Notes: generated from the letters alone by a model not told the origin. DNA of 64,000 nt from Bryobacterales bacterium F-183 (GCA_016865505.2 AP025252.1:4092001-4156000), one strand, 5' to 3'. Shown: positions 51,071 to 59,833, counted from the stretch's first letter. Program-made: numbers and translations.

Positions 51071-52753
51071 CTACTGCGACGCGCCGCTGGAGGGCCGGGT
51101 GGAGCCCGCCGGTGGAGGTGCAGGTGCTGCAGGCCGAGGCTTCGCGGCAGCGCCAGGGTTCGCATTGCGATCTGCAGCTGCGTCCGCCTTACGAATCTGA
51201 TCGAAATACTTCTCGACGTACTGCTGATAAATCAGCGGGACTTCGTCACGATTAATCTCGCCGCCGGCCTCTTTGTGCGTAGCAGAAGCGCCCGTGTACT
51301 GGGTCTTCAACTGCTGCTTGCCCGACGACACTTCAATCATCACTTCGCCACTCAGGTTCTGTTGCCGCTTGCCGAACAACTCGGAGATCTTGCCCATTGC
51401 GCGCTGGTCTTCCGCGTCCTTCAAATCCTTCGAGCCGTCCTGCTTACCCTGCCCACTCTTGGCATCCGCAGACTGCTGCTGATTCTGTTTGGACTCCGAT
51501 GCCTTCCCCTGCGCGTTCTCCGACTTCTGCCCCTGCTGCCCGTCCTTACCCTCGGAGTTCTGATCCTTGGACTCGCCTTGCGACTGCTGACCCTGTTGCT
51601 GCTGCGCCTGTTGCTCGCCGGGTTTCTGCCCTTGCTGTTGCTGTTGCGAACCGTCCTTGGATGCATTCTCCTGGTTCTGTTGCTGCTGTTGGTTGCCCTT
51701 TTGCTGACCTTTCATTTTGTTCAGCATGTTTGACATCGCATCCTTTAGCTTGTCCATCAGGCTCGAATTGTCGCCCTTCTGCTGAGCGTTGCGCTGCTGG
51801 CCTTCATTGCTTTTCTCGTTCTTGCCGTCGCCGGCCTCCGGCTGCTGTTGCCCTTGTTGGTCGGGAGTGCTCTTGCCCTTTTCGCCGTCGGACTTCTCCT
51901 CGCCCTCAGAGCCCTGCGCTTTCATTTCCTGTTGATCGAGCTTGCTCTGCATCTTGGCGTCCGATGCCGGATCGCCCTGGGTCTCCGGGGTCTGGTGAGC
52001 CTGCGCAGCGTTCTCGGGATCCAGATCCTTGCGATCCTCAGCGTTGCGCTGAACATTCAACTTCTGGAACTCATCCTGCCCGTCCTGCCGCTGCTGTTGC
52101 TGGTTATAGGGATTGCGGCCGTCTTTCTTGGCAACAACGTCGGAACCAGTAAAGAAGTTATCGAACGCCATCGCCACCAGCGACGGCTTCAAGTCCAGTG
52201 ACTTGGTCATCCCGTACCGAACGCCGAACATCGTCAGCGCGACCAACGCCAGCGCAGCCGTGATGTACGCAGTCTTTGGCATCTCAAATGGCAACGCCAT
52301 CCGAAGATCCACCGTACGAGCCGCGTCTTCTGCCTGCTTGGCCTGTGCAGCGCGAACACCCTCTACCACCGGTTCTGAGGTGACGGTTCCGAAGTGGAAA
52401 GCCGTCGACAGCGCATCATGCAAATGCAACGTACGGTCGATGCGCTGGGCCACCTCGTACACACTGGGCATGGACTTCCAAAGTCGCCATGCACCAATGC
52501 CTAGGCCGACAGCAAAAACGGCAGGCAGCCAGTACCAGTCGAGGATCTGCGTTCCGAGCAGGAGAAGAAGAATGGACATCGCGAACACAACCCCGAGCGC
52601 GGTTGTGAGATGGATCCATCCCAGTTGAGTAGCGATTCGCCGGCGCCCCCGGTCGAGTAGTTCTGAGATCGCGGTAGGAATACCTTGATTATATGCCAGC
52701 GCTTTCTGGGCGAAAATTGAGAGAGCAATGCTGTCATTGGTTCTTTCTTTCAC
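51071..52753 (-). CDS. Gln-rich membrane protein with DUF4175-like N-terminus
   Basis: About 560 aa. One or two hydrophobic helices near the N-terminus (ALGVVFAMSILLLLLG, WLPAVFAVGLGIGAWRLW), the motif SVYEVAQRIDRTLHLHDALSTAFHFG, another helix (TAYITAALALVALTMFGVRYG), then about 270 residues of Gln/Lys/Glu/Asn/Asp/Ser-rich disorder with many QQQ runs. The folded end is GKISELFGKRQQNLSGEVMIEVSSGKQQLKTQYTG and VPLIYQQYVEKYFDQIRKAD, then a Pro/Ala tail. Function unknown. The start is unresolved: GTG 52753 overlaps the divergent gene, a perfect TATAAT lies downstream of it, and the next conventional starts are GTG 52588 and ATG 52579. Confidence 0.75.
   Translation of the reverse strand: MKERTNDSIALSIFAQKALAYNQGIPTAISELLDRGRRRIATQLGWIHLTTALGVVFAMSILLLLLGTQILDWYWLPAVFAVGLGIGAWRLWKSMPSVYEVAQRIDRTLHLHDALSTAFHFGTVTSEPVVEGVRAAQAKQAEDAARTVDLRMALPFEMPKTAYITAALALVALTMFGVRYGMTKSLDLKPSLVAMAFDNFFTGSDVVAKKDGRNPYNQQQQRQDGQDEFQKLNVQRNAEDRKDLDPENAAQAHQTPETQGDPASDAKMQSKLDQQEMKAQGSEGEEKSDGEKGKSTPDQQGQQQPEAGDGKNEKSNEGQQRNAQQKGDNSSLMDKLKDAMSNMLNKMKGQQKGNQQQQQNQENASKDGSQQQQQGQKPGEQQAQQQQGQQSQGESKDQNSEGKDGQQGQKSENAQGKASESKQNQQQSADAKSGQGKQDGSKDLKDAEDQRAMGKISELFGKRQQNLSGEVMIEVSSGKQQLKTQYTGASATHKEAGGEINRDEVPLIYQQYVEKYFDQIRKADAAADRNANPGAAAKPRPAAPAPPPAGSTRPSSGASQ
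52688..52716 (-). promoter_or_regulatory. Candidate sigma-70-type promoter for the Gln-rich protein gene
   Basis: Read on the minus strand, a perfect -10 box TATAAT (52693-52688) is preceded 17 nt upstream by TTTTCG (52716-52711), a 3/6 match to the -35 consensus. Transcription would begin near 52680, inside the longest reading frame, which bears on the start codon of that gene. Confidence 0.4.
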
Positions 52754-54206
52754 CCTGCTCGCGGTCGAGCGCCTAGCAACAAGGCCGGTCCGGGCACAAG
52801 CGACAACAACTAAGCCGAAAATCTCAAAGCTTGACCAAAAGATTATGGATGCATTGGCTTGTGCCTCAACCTCCAATGCGCAGGCAGTCGTCGGCGTTCA
52901 CGCCGTGCAATTGAAGACGGGCAAAGTCCTGCACGACCAGCAGGGCAGCAACTCGTTTACGCCGGCCTCAAACACCAAGCTCTTTTCCGCTGCACTGGCG
53001 CTAACCCGCTTGGGCCCGGACCATACATTTGAAACCCGCCTCGCCGCCGACACCGAGCCGAACGACCAAGGTGTCCTACAAGGCGACCTCTATTGGGTTG
53101 GTGGCGGCGATCCTACCCTGGGTTCCCGTTCGTACTCACGGTTTCGGGACGATTCCAAGCTTGCTGACGTGCTCGATCAGTTTGTCGCGGCCGTCGAGAA
53201 GCGCGGTATCCGGCATATCACTGGCAATATCGTGGGTGATGAAACCCGCTTCCCACGCGACCTGTACCCAATCGGCTGGACCGTCGATGACGCCGTTGCA
53301 GACTATGGCGCACCGGTGAGCGCCTTAACGCTTCACGACAATGTGCAAGCTCTTGGCCTCTCGCCTTGGGCAGTACGCTTCACGCCCCCACTCGAATACT
53401 ACACAGTCTTCAATCAGATTCGAGTGGGAGACGAGGCAAACATCCAGGTGGACCGCGCGGCGGGAGGTTCGAGACAGCTTTTGCTCACCGGTTATTCACC
53501 TGGCGACAAGGTGGTGACAGAGCTTGTAGCCGTGGAAGATCCAGCTCATTTCGCAGCAGCCATCCTGCATGACGCTTTGTCGCGAAGAGGGATTCGAGTC
53601 GACGGGCAACCTGCCGTCCGTACCCGCCGAGTTGGTGAGCCTTTGCCCCCGCGCCCAGCCGTAACGTTCGCAACCAGGACCTCGCCGCCGCTCATCGAGG
53701 TTTTGCGAGTCATCGAAAAGGTGAGCCAGAACCTGTTTGCCGAACTCGTCCTGCGCGAGGTCGCCCTGGTGCGGTCGGGCGAGGCCACCCGCCAAGCCAC
53801 GCAGCGTGAGATGAACCAGTTTCTTTGGCAGGTAGGCGTCAATCCCGAATGCTGCTACTTTCAGGACGGTTCCGGCCTGTCGCGGCAAACGTTGGTCACC
53901 CCACGCGCGGTCGCAAAGGTGCTCGCTTTCATGCACCGGTCTGAACATCGGGATGCGTGGCTGGGCTTGATGCCGATTGGCGGCGTGGACGGCTCTCTCA
54001 CGCGCCGATTTGATTTCGACAAGGAGAACGGAAAGCGAATCCGCGCCAAAACCGGTTCGCTGTCGCACGTGGCGGCCCTGTCCGGTTATGCGGCCAGCAA
54101 AACACATGGCGATGTCGCCTTTTCCATCATCCTGAACCACTTCAATGGCTTTGCTGCCGAAGCGCGTGAGATCATTGATAAAATCGCTGTAGCGATCGCG
54201 GAGTAA
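52728..54206 (+). CDS. dacB: D-alanyl-D-alanine carboxypeptidase/endopeptidase, PBP4 (DacB) family
   Basis: Periplasmic penicillin-binding protein of class C (peptidase family S13), 492 aa, trimming or cutting peptidoglycan cross-links. Signal sequence MLSLVLSFTLLAVERLATRPVRAQ. Catalytic SxxK is S81-N-T-K84 in TPASNTKLFSAA; the SxN-equivalent is in YFQDGSGLSRQTLVTPRAV; KTG is in RAKTGSLSHVAALSGY. The insert domains between SxxK and SxN include VGGGDPTLGSR and GNIVGDETRFPRDLYPIGW. ATG 52728 is preceded by GAGAGAG. First gene of the long plus-strand run to 61913. Confidence 0.94.
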   Translation: MLSLVLSFTLLAVERLATRPVRAQATTTKPKISKLDQKIMDALACASTSNAQAVVGVHAVQLKTGKVLHDQQGSNSFTPASNTKLFSAALALTRLGPDHTFETRLAADTEPNDQGVLQGDLYWVGGGDPTLGSRSYSRFRDDSKLADVLDQFVAAVEKRGIRHITGNIVGDETRFPRDLYPIGWTVDDAVADYGAPVSALTLHDNVQALGLSPWAVRFTPPLEYYTVFNQIRVGDEANIQVDRAAGGSRQLLLTGYSPGDKVVTELVAVEDPAHFAAAILHDALSRRGIRVDGQPAVRTRRVGEPLPPRPAVTFATRTSPPLIEVLRVIEKVSQNLFAELVLREVALVRSGEATRQATQREMNQFLWQVGVNPECCYFQDGSGLSRQTLVTPRAVAKVLAFMHRSEHRDAWLGLMPIGGVDGSLTRRFDFDKENGKRIRAKTGSLSHVAALSGYAASKTHGDVAFSIILNHFNGFAAEAREIIDKIAVAIAE

Positions 54207-54212
54207 CTCACC

Positions 54213-54446
54213 ATGCCAATCTTTGAATACCACTGCCAGGACTGCGGTACCGACTTCGAAAAGCTCGTTCGCCGGGCTAGCGATGAGGTCCGGTGCCCGG
54301 CTTGCAAAGACAAGCCCCACAAGCTCGAAACCCGCTATTCCACCTTTGCCGCTCGCGCCAACGGCGTAACTCCAGAGCCGCGCGGTGGCGGTGGCGGATG
54401 TCCTGCCGGCATGTGTGCCACTCCGGGCCTTTGCGGCCGCAACTGA
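54213..54446 (+). CDS. FmdB-family zinc-ribbon protein
   Basis: 77-aa protein with the FmdB regulatory-protein zinc ribbon: MPIFEYHCQDCGTDFEKLV followed by VRCPACKDKPHKLETRYSTF. The two CxxC pairs bind one zinc. The C-terminal Gly-rich tail ends GGGGGCPAGMCATPGLCGRN with extra cysteines, common in this family. Role unknown despite the 'regulatory' name. Seven nt after dacB and 45 nt before the RNase J gene. Confidence 0.9.
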   Translation: MPIFEYHCQDCGTDFEKLVRRASDEVRCPACKDKPHKLETRYSTFAARANGVTPEPRGGGGGCPAGMCATPGLCGRN

Positions 54447-54491
54447 TCAATCGATCAACAACTGACTATCGACAACAGAACCAACCAATAC

Positions 54492-56162
54492 ATGCCTGAT
54501 TCTAAACTGCAGGTCATCCCTCTCGGCGGTCTCGGCGACTTTGGGATGAACTCCATGGCAATACGCTATGGCGACGACATCATCGTTATTGATGCGGGCA
54601 TGATGTTCCCGGAAGCCGAACTGCTCGGCGTGGACATCGTCACTCCTGATTTCACGTTCCTCGAAGACAATCGGGAACATGTTCGCGCTCTGGTCCTGAC
54701 ACACGGCCATGAGGATCACATCGGCGCCGTGCCGTTCCTTCTCAGCCGGGTCAACGTCCCGGTTTACGGCACTCCCTTCACTCTTGCGTTAGCAGAACGA
54801 CGCCTGGACGAGCACTCAAAGAAGCTCAAAGACTACAAGCTCATCGAGGTGCAACCCGGCGGCAAGTTTGAAACCGGGCCTTTCAAGGTCGAGTTCATCC
54901 ACGTCACACACTCCATCGTCAGCGCGTGTGCCATCGCAATCACCACCCCGCTCGGCGTCATTATCCACACCGGCGACTTCAAAGTGGACGGCAGCCCTAC
55001 AGACAACTTGCCGTTTGACCTCCACGCCTTCGCCGAATACGGCAAACGCGGTGTGCTGCTGCTGATGTCGGATTCCACAAACATCGACCGTCCCGGGTAT
55101 ACGGAAAGCGAACGTGCGGTCCAGCCGCGCCTCGAACAGATATTCCGGACCACGGAACGCCGCCTCATCATCAGCTGCTTCAGTTCCTCGATCCATCGCC
55201 TGCAAACGATTTTGGATCTCGCCAAGGAGAATGGCCGCAAGGTCGCATTCCTGGGTCGCAGCCTGAACGACGTAACCGAGATCGCGCACGACCTTGGCTT
55301 CCTCCGCATTCCGGATTCGCTGCTACTTCGGCCGCAGGACATCATGGGTCATCAGGCTTCAAAGACCTGCGTCGTGGTCTCCGGCACCCAGGGCGAACCC
55401 ATGTCGGCAATGTCGCGCGTTGCGGTGGACAGCCACAAAAATCTGTCGCTCGAACCTGGCGACACAGTTGTCCTCAGCGCTCGAATGATCCCGGGCAATG
55501 AGAAACCGATCTACCGCATGATCAATCACTGCGCCCGTCGCGGTGCGGAGATCATCCACGGAAGTATGAACCCGCCAGTACACGTGTCGGGGCACGCCAG
55601 CGCCGAGGAACTGAAGCTCATCATCAACTTGGTGAAGCCCAAGTACTTTGTTCCGCTGCACGGAGAGTACCGTCAGTTGAAGAAGCATGCAGCACTAGCG
55701 GAAAGCCTCCGGCATGACCGTTTCGGCGGTAGCTTTGTTTTAGAGACCGGCGAGTCGCTCGAAATCGATGAACAGGGCGCTCGTAAAGGCGCCAAAGTAC
55801 CTGTTGGGCGCGTTTGTATCGACTCCGGCTCGGTGGACGAAGTAGTCGAGGACATTATCATCCGGGACCGTCGGCATCTCAGCGAAGACGGCTTCGTTCT
55901 GCCCATCGTCGCCATCGACAAACAGACAGGAATGATCGAAGGCCAGCCGGAAATCGTAACGAGAGGGTTTATTTCTACGGACGAGAGTCCGCTGATCAAG
56001 GAAGCAGAGCTGATCGTGGCGCGCACACTGGAGTCCTCGAATGCCGAAGAGCGTAGCGATTGGGGCGTGATGCAGGAAAAGATCCGCGTCGACCTCAAGC
56101 GCTTCCTCACCAAGCAAACGTCGCGTCGCCCGTTGATCGTACCAGTGATTTTGGAAGTTTAG
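54492..56162 (+). CDS. rnj: Ribonuclease J
   Basis: Metallo-beta-lactamase/beta-CASP ribonuclease, 556 aa, with 5'-to-3' exonuclease and endonuclease activity in mRNA decay and rRNA processing. N-terminal GGLGDFGMNSMAIRYGDDIIVIDAG; zinc motif HGHEDHIGAVPFLL; VEFIHVTHSIVSACAIAI; IHTGDFKVD; beta-CASP SCFSSSIHRLQTIL and TQGEPMSAMSR; late HVSGHASAEELK and FVPLHGEYRQLKKHA; then the C-terminal oligomerisation domain. An archetypal RNase J, suggesting mRNA turnover of the Bacillus type rather than only RNase E. In line with dacB/fmdB upstream and the GlcD-like oxidase 12 nt downstream. Confidence 0.96.
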   Translation: MPDSKLQVIPLGGLGDFGMNSMAIRYGDDIIVIDAGMMFPEAELLGVDIVTPDFTFLEDNREHVRALVLTHGHEDHIGAVPFLLSRVNVPVYGTPFTLALAERRLDEHSKKLKDYKLIEVQPGGKFETGPFKVEFIHVTHSIVSACAIAITTPLGVIIHTGDFKVDGSPTDNLPFDLHAFAEYGKRGVLLLMSDSTNIDRPGYTESERAVQPRLEQIFRTTERRLIISCFSSSIHRLQTILDLAKENGRKVAFLGRSLNDVTEIAHDLGFLRIPDSLLLRPQDIMGHQASKTCVVVSGTQGEPMSAMSRVAVDSHKNLSLEPGDTVVLSARMIPGNEKPIYRMINHCARRGAEIIHGSMNPPVHVSGHASAEELKLIINLVKPKYFVPLHGEYRQLKKHAALAESLRHDRFGGSFVLETGESLEIDEQGARKGAKVPVGRVCIDSGSVDEVVEDIIIRDRRHLSEDGFVLPIVAIDKQTGMIEGQPEIVTRGFISTDESPLIKEAELIVARTLESSNAEERSDWGVMQEKIRVDLKRFLTKQTSRRPLIVPVILEV

Positions 56163-56174
56163 AGCAGAAGCAGC

Positions 56175-57545
56175 ATGGAAGAGTTTAAGGACGCCGGCGG
56201 CTACGCAGGCACCGTAGAGCGGTCATTCCGGCCGGAAACAGAAGAAGAGCTACAGGCTATCGTTCGCGAGGCTTACGAGAAAGACATTCCCATCACAATC
56301 GCCGGTTCTTGGACCGGCGTCGCCGGCGGATCCATCGGCCATGATGGGTGGATGATCGGCCTGGAACGCTTTCGCAAATGTGAGATCCTCGACGGACGGG
56401 CCAACGTCGGTGCCGGCGTGATTTTGCGTGACCTGCAGGCAGCGGCGAAGGCGAAGGGCCAAGTCTACGCTCCCGATCCCACGGAGAACACGGCGTCCCT
56501 AGGCGGCATGATTGCTACCAACGCCAGCGGTTCGCGTTGTTTCTACTGGGGTGCCACGCGCGTTCACATCAACGCCCTTCGGGTCGTGATGGCCGATGGT
56601 ACGCTGCGGACGTTTCGACGCGGCGAAGCAATTGACTTCGATGTAACCGAAGTCCCTTTGCCCCGGACCACCAAGCATTCGGTGGCGTTCCCGCTCAAGC
56701 CAGGGATGGATTGGGTGGACCTCTTCATCGGTTCAGAAGGCGTTCTCGGCATCGTCACAGAAGCCGAAGTAAAGCTGCACCGCGCGCCAAAGGGCGAACT
56801 GCTCACCGGCGTACTCTTCTTTGAGACCGAAGAACAGGCGTGGAATGCGGTAGATGCCTGGCGTTCGACGCAAGGCCTCCGTATGCTGGAGTATCTCGAC
56901 AACGGTTCGCTCCGCCTCCTTGATGCCAAAGTTCCCGCTGCGGCACATTCTGCACTCATGATTGAGGCAGAAATTGAAGCTCCTGAACTCGAAGCCCTCT
57001 GGGACGAGCGCTTGGAGTTCCCGGGGTTGCTTGCGGATGACTCATGGGTCGCTGCCAGCGCCGCGGATCGTGAGCGATTCCGGGTGTTCCGTCACTCGCT
57101 GCCGGAAAAGGTCAATGAAACGGTGATCCGCAACGGCTTTCTTAAGGTAGGCTCCGATTGCGCAGTACCTCTGGAGAAAAATCAAGAGATGCTGCTTTGG
57201 TACCGCGAGGTGATGGAGCGTGAGATGCCCGGCCAGTATGTGATTTACGGCCACATCGGTGATGCGCACGTGCACGTAAACTTGTTGCCCAAGACAAAGC
57301 AGCAGTTTGATCGAGCCAAGGAGCTCATGCAGGAAATCGCGGCAAAGGCGGCATCACTCGGCGGTACAGTGTCGGCCGAACATGGCTTGGGCAAACGTAA
57401 GGCGCACTTTCTGCGGCTGCAGTACAACGACGAGCAGATCGCAGCCTTCTGCGCGGTGAAGAAGCGGCTCGATCCCAAGTGGCTCCTTGGCCGCGGTACC
57501 TTGTTACCCGTACCCGCGGACGTTTTGCAGCTACAATCGGCCTAA
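56175..57545 (+). CDS. GlcD-like FAD-linked oxidase (glycolate/D-lactate dehydrogenase type)
   Basis: 456-aa flavoenzyme of the vanillyl-alcohol-oxidase superfamily. FAD-binding PCMH domain: VREAYEKDIPITIAGSWTGVAGGSIG and DPTENTASLGGMIATNASGSRCFYWGATR; FIGSEGVLGIVTEAEVKL. C-terminal FAD-oxidase domain with YGHIGDAHVHVNLLP and EHGLGKRKAHFL (catalytic/metal His). It could be the catalytic GlcD subunit for the GlcE-GlcF proteins at 10721-13064, or a stand-alone D-2-hydroxyacid (D-lactate) dehydrogenase. It starts 12 nt after RNase J. Confidence 0.9.
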   Translation: MEEFKDAGGYAGTVERSFRPETEEELQAIVREAYEKDIPITIAGSWTGVAGGSIGHDGWMIGLERFRKCEILDGRANVGAGVILRDLQAAAKAKGQVYAPDPTENTASLGGMIATNASGSRCFYWGATRVHINALRVVMADGTLRTFRRGEAIDFDVTEVPLPRTTKHSVAFPLKPGMDWVDLFIGSEGVLGIVTEAEVKLHRAPKGELLTGVLFFETEEQAWNAVDAWRSTQGLRMLEYLDNGSLRLLDAKVPAAAHSALMIEAEIEAPELEALWDERLEFPGLLADDSWVAASAADRERFRVFRHSLPEKVNETVIRNGFLKVGSDCAVPLEKNQEMLLWYREVMEREMPGQYVIYGHIGDAHVHVNLLPKTKQQFDRAKELMQEIAAKAASLGGTVSAEHGLGKRKAHFLRLQYNDEQIAAFCAVKKRLDPKWLLGRGTLLPVPADVLQLQSA

Positions 57546-57551
57546 CGAGCC

Positions 57552-57836
57552 GTGCCGCAGGACGAAAACAAGCCCAACAAGGACAGCAAACCCGACACGA
57601 TTGTCGGAATGCCCAAAGCTTGGGGTGGTGCTCCGCTGGCCGGCAGCCGCGAGTATGCTTGCTCCAAGTGCTTCCAAATGGTTGTAATAGCCCGCAGCGG
57701 TCAACGCAAGATCGAACGTGACAGACTCAAGGTAATCTGCCTCGATTGCGTCGACTGGGACCAAGTCACCGAGCCAATGCAGATGCCCACTCGCGAAGAA
57801 CTTCTGGACGACATGGGGATTATCAACAACAACTGA
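57552..57836 (+). CDS. Small hypothetical protein with one CxxC pair and a second spaced pair
   Basis: 94 aa. The first 20 residues are polar. A zinc-ribbon-like core is formed by ACSKCFQMVVIARSG and VICLDCVDW, separated by about 20 residues; an acidic C-terminus follows. The start is GTG 57552; ATG 57609 is an alternative with better context. It is translationally coupled to the glycosyltransferase (TGATG). I do not recognise a family. Confidence 0.7.
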   Translation: MPQDENKPNKDSKPDTIVGMPKAWGGAPLAGSREYACSKCFQMVVIARSGQRKIERDRLKVICLDCVDWDQVTEPMQMPTREELLDDMGIINNN

Positions 57837-58453
57837 TGCCAGTTGCGATCTCCGTCGTCATCCCGACATACAACCGTGCCGACTTGTTGGTCCGCGCCCT
57901 TCGTTCGGTGCAGTCGCAGACCTTTACGGACTGGGAAATCATAGTGGTAGACGACGGAGGCACCGACCATACGCCCGACGTCATCCCCTCCACTGTCCAG
58001 TACATCTATCAGGCCAACGCCGGACCCGGTGCGGCCCGCAACAATGGCATTCAACACGCTACCGGCGAGTACATCTCACTTCTCGATAGCGACGACGAGT
58101 ACCTTCCAGAACATCTCGCGACTCGCCTAGCGATCCTGAAGCGCGAGAATGTCGACCTGCTGGCCGGCGGGTTTTCCGTAACCGGGGCCAAGCGCGCTGT
58201 TGTGGACTTTTACGATCCCTCAAAGCTGGTCGACCTGGAAGAGTGCGTGGTCGGCGGCAGTTTCTTTGGCAAACGCGAAGTCTTCCAGAATGTACCGTTC
58301 GGCGACCTCCGCTACGGCGAAGACACCCAGTTCTGGATAGACGCGCAGCGGCGGTACCGCACGTTCTTCGTGAGAGAGCCCAAAACCTATCTGCTGCACG
58401 AAACCGCCGGGAGCCTCCGGCTGGACAAACTCACTGAGTTTCCGCAAAGTTAG
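57836..58453 (+). CDS. Family 2 glycosyltransferase
   Basis: 205-aa GT-A fold enzyme. N-terminal ISVVIPTYNRADLLVRALRSVQSQTFTDWEIIVVDDGGTD (nucleotide-sugar binding, first Asp), GPGAARNNGIQHATGEYISLLDSDDEYLPEHL (the DxD-type metal site). The acceptor-binding half is short, so this is a minimal GT2, perhaps acting on a cell-surface glycan. I use ATG 57836, which overlaps the preceding stop by one base; the longer frame from 57746 is a shadow. No membrane anchor. Confidence 0.92.
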   Translation: MPVAISVVIPTYNRADLLVRALRSVQSQTFTDWEIIVVDDGGTDHTPDVIPSTVQYIYQANAGPGAARNNGIQHATGEYISLLDSDDEYLPEHLATRLAILKRENVDLLAGGFSVTGAKRAVVDFYDPSKLVDLEECVVGGSFFGKREVFQNVPFGDLRYGEDTQFWIDAQRRYRTFFVREPKTYLLHETAGSLRLDKLTEFPQS

Positions 58454-58487
58454 CTAACCGCCAGCCTGCCCTGGAGTCTAACGGGCA

Positions 58488-59039
58488 ATGGAAATGAGCG
58501 ACGAGGCCGCCATCGCCGCCGCACAAGATGGGAACCCGGACGCGTTTCGAGTTCTGGTGGAACGCTATAGCCGTTCTGTCTTCCGGTTGGCTTACCGGAT
58601 GACGGGCAATGAACAAGACGCAGAAGACGTCGTCCAGGAAGCGTTCCTGCGCGCCTACAAGCAGTTGCACCGCTACGAGAATCGCGCGTCTTTCCCGACC
58701 TGGGTCTACCGTATCGCGGCCAACTATTCGCTCGACCTGATTCGCGCACGGCGCACTGTCGAAAGCGAAACGATGCTCGAACAACTTCGCGAGGGCGGTG
58801 CGGGACCAGACCGGCTCTACCTGAGCGGCAGGATGCAGGAAACGCTCGACCGCGCGCTCGAAACGCTCAGCCAGCAGGAACGTACCGCGTTTGTTCTGCG
58901 CCATTTTGAAGGGCAGTCGATCGACGAGATCGGTGGTGTCCTTGGCATCGGCAACAACGCGGCCAAACACAGTATTTTCCGGGCGGTGCAGAAGCTGCGA
59001 AAAGCTCTCAGCCCCTGGGTCAGCGTAAGCACAACCTAG
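58488..59039 (+). CDS. ECF-family RNA polymerase sigma factor (RpoE-like)
   Basis: 183-aa group IV sigma factor. Region 2: FRVLVERYSRSVFRLAYRMTGNEQDAEDVVQEAFLRAYKQL, with 2.3/2.4 ASFPTWVYRIAANYSLDLIRARR. Region 4: ETLSQQERTAFVLRHFEGQSIDEIGGVLGIGNNAAKHSIFRAVQKLRKAL with the helix-turn-helix. The linker is typical of the RpoE-like group with a membrane anti-sigma. The start may be ATG 58488 or 58494. The anti-sigma gene follows after 8 nt, indicating an autoregulated pair. Confidence 0.95.
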   Translation: MEMSDEAAIAAAQDGNPDAFRVLVERYSRSVFRLAYRMTGNEQDAEDVVQEAFLRAYKQLHRYENRASFPTWVYRIAANYSLDLIRARRTVESETMLEQLREGGAGPDRLYLSGRMQETLDRALETLSQQERTAFVLRHFEGQSIDEIGGVLGIGNNAAKHSIFRAVQKLRKALSPWVSVSTT

Positions 59040-59047
59040 AGACGACG

Positions 59048-59833
59048 ATGATGACGCATCCGAACGAAGAAGAAATGATTTTGCATTACTACGGCGAACC
59101 TGAGGCGCCAGCGACCATCGACGCGCACCTCAACAGTTGTGAGGACTGCATGCGGCGTTACGAGCAGCTACGCCGAATGCTTGAGTCGGTCGATACCGTT
59201 CGCGTACCCGAGCGGGGCCCGCTCTACGGCTCTGAAGTTTGGAACCGCCTTCGTCCGCAACTACCGACTCGTCAGAAGCAGAAGGCGCCGGTAATGAGTT
59301 GGAAGTCCTGGGCGGCCGTCGCCGCGATGCTCGTGGTCGGCGTATCCGGATACTACATGGGCAAACGCGCGAACGCTGTCGCCCCTGCAGCGGAAACCGC
59401 CGCTACCGATCCGTTCGAACGTGGCCGCCAGCGGGTCCTTATGGTCGCACTGACAGATCACTTTGAGAAGTCCCGAATGATCCTGGCAGAACTGAGCAAT
59501 GCCGATCCGGGCTCCCAGGGCAGTCGCGGTGCGGTCGACATCTCGTACGAGCGGGACGAAGCATCAGATTTGCTGGAGTCCAACCGTCTCTACCGCCAAG
59601 CCGCGCTACAGCAAGGCGACACGCAAGCGGCAAGCCTCCTGGACGACCTTGAGCGTACGCTAGTGGAACTCGCTCACTCGCCGGACCAGGTCGGCACCGA
59701 CGAGTTTGAAGCCTTGCAACAGCGGATTCAGGACCGCGGCCTTGTGTTCAAGGTACGCATCTTCACATCACGTATGGAAGACCTCAACCGCGCCCCGCTC
59801 TCACAGAAGAGCAGAACAAAAGGACAACTATGA
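59048..59833 (+). CDS. Anti-sigma factor with zinc-binding ZAS domain and transmembrane anchor
   Basis: 261 aa. The N-terminal cytoplasmic zf-HC2/ZAS motif is His27-x3-Cys31-x2-Cys34 (in AHLNSCEDC). A single transmembrane helix (SWAAVAAMLVVGVSGYYMG, about 87-106) is followed by a periplasmic domain of about 150 residues with mainly charged helices (MILAELSNADPGSQG, EASDLLESNRLYRQAALQQGD). The periplasmic part would sense the signal or bind a sensor. Directly downstream of the ECF sigma gene and overlapping the HEAT gene by 4 nt. Confidence 0.92.
   Translation: MMTHPNEEEMILHYYGEPEAPATIDAHLNSCEDCMRRYEQLRRMLESVDTVRVPERGPLYGSEVWNRLRPQLPTRQKQKAPVMSWKSWAAVAAMLVVGVSGYYMGKRANAVAPAAETAATDPFERGRQRVLMVALTDHFEKSRMILAELSNADPGSQGSRGAVDISYERDEASDLLESNRLYRQAALQQGDTQAASLLDDLERTLVELAHSPDQVGTDEFEALQQRIQDRGLVFKVRIFTSRMEDLNRAPLSQKSRTKGQL

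Noticed and set aside
51450-52150. CTG/TTG-rich repetitive DNA that could suggest a microsatellite or array
   Set aside because: The repetition is irregular and explained by glutamine and lysine codons in a reading frame; there are no constant spacers or repeats as in CRISPR.
50918-52152. Plus-strand ORFs of about 250-270 aa rich in Leu or Ser/Ala opposite the Gln-rich gene
   Set aside because: They arise from reading CAG/GAG-rich codons backwards (CTG/CTC). The minus strand encodes the coherent membrane protein.
53496-54320. Minus-strand ORF of 274 aa opposite dacB
   Set aside because: dacB has all three penicillin-binding motifs on the plus strand; the opposite frame has no recognisable domain.
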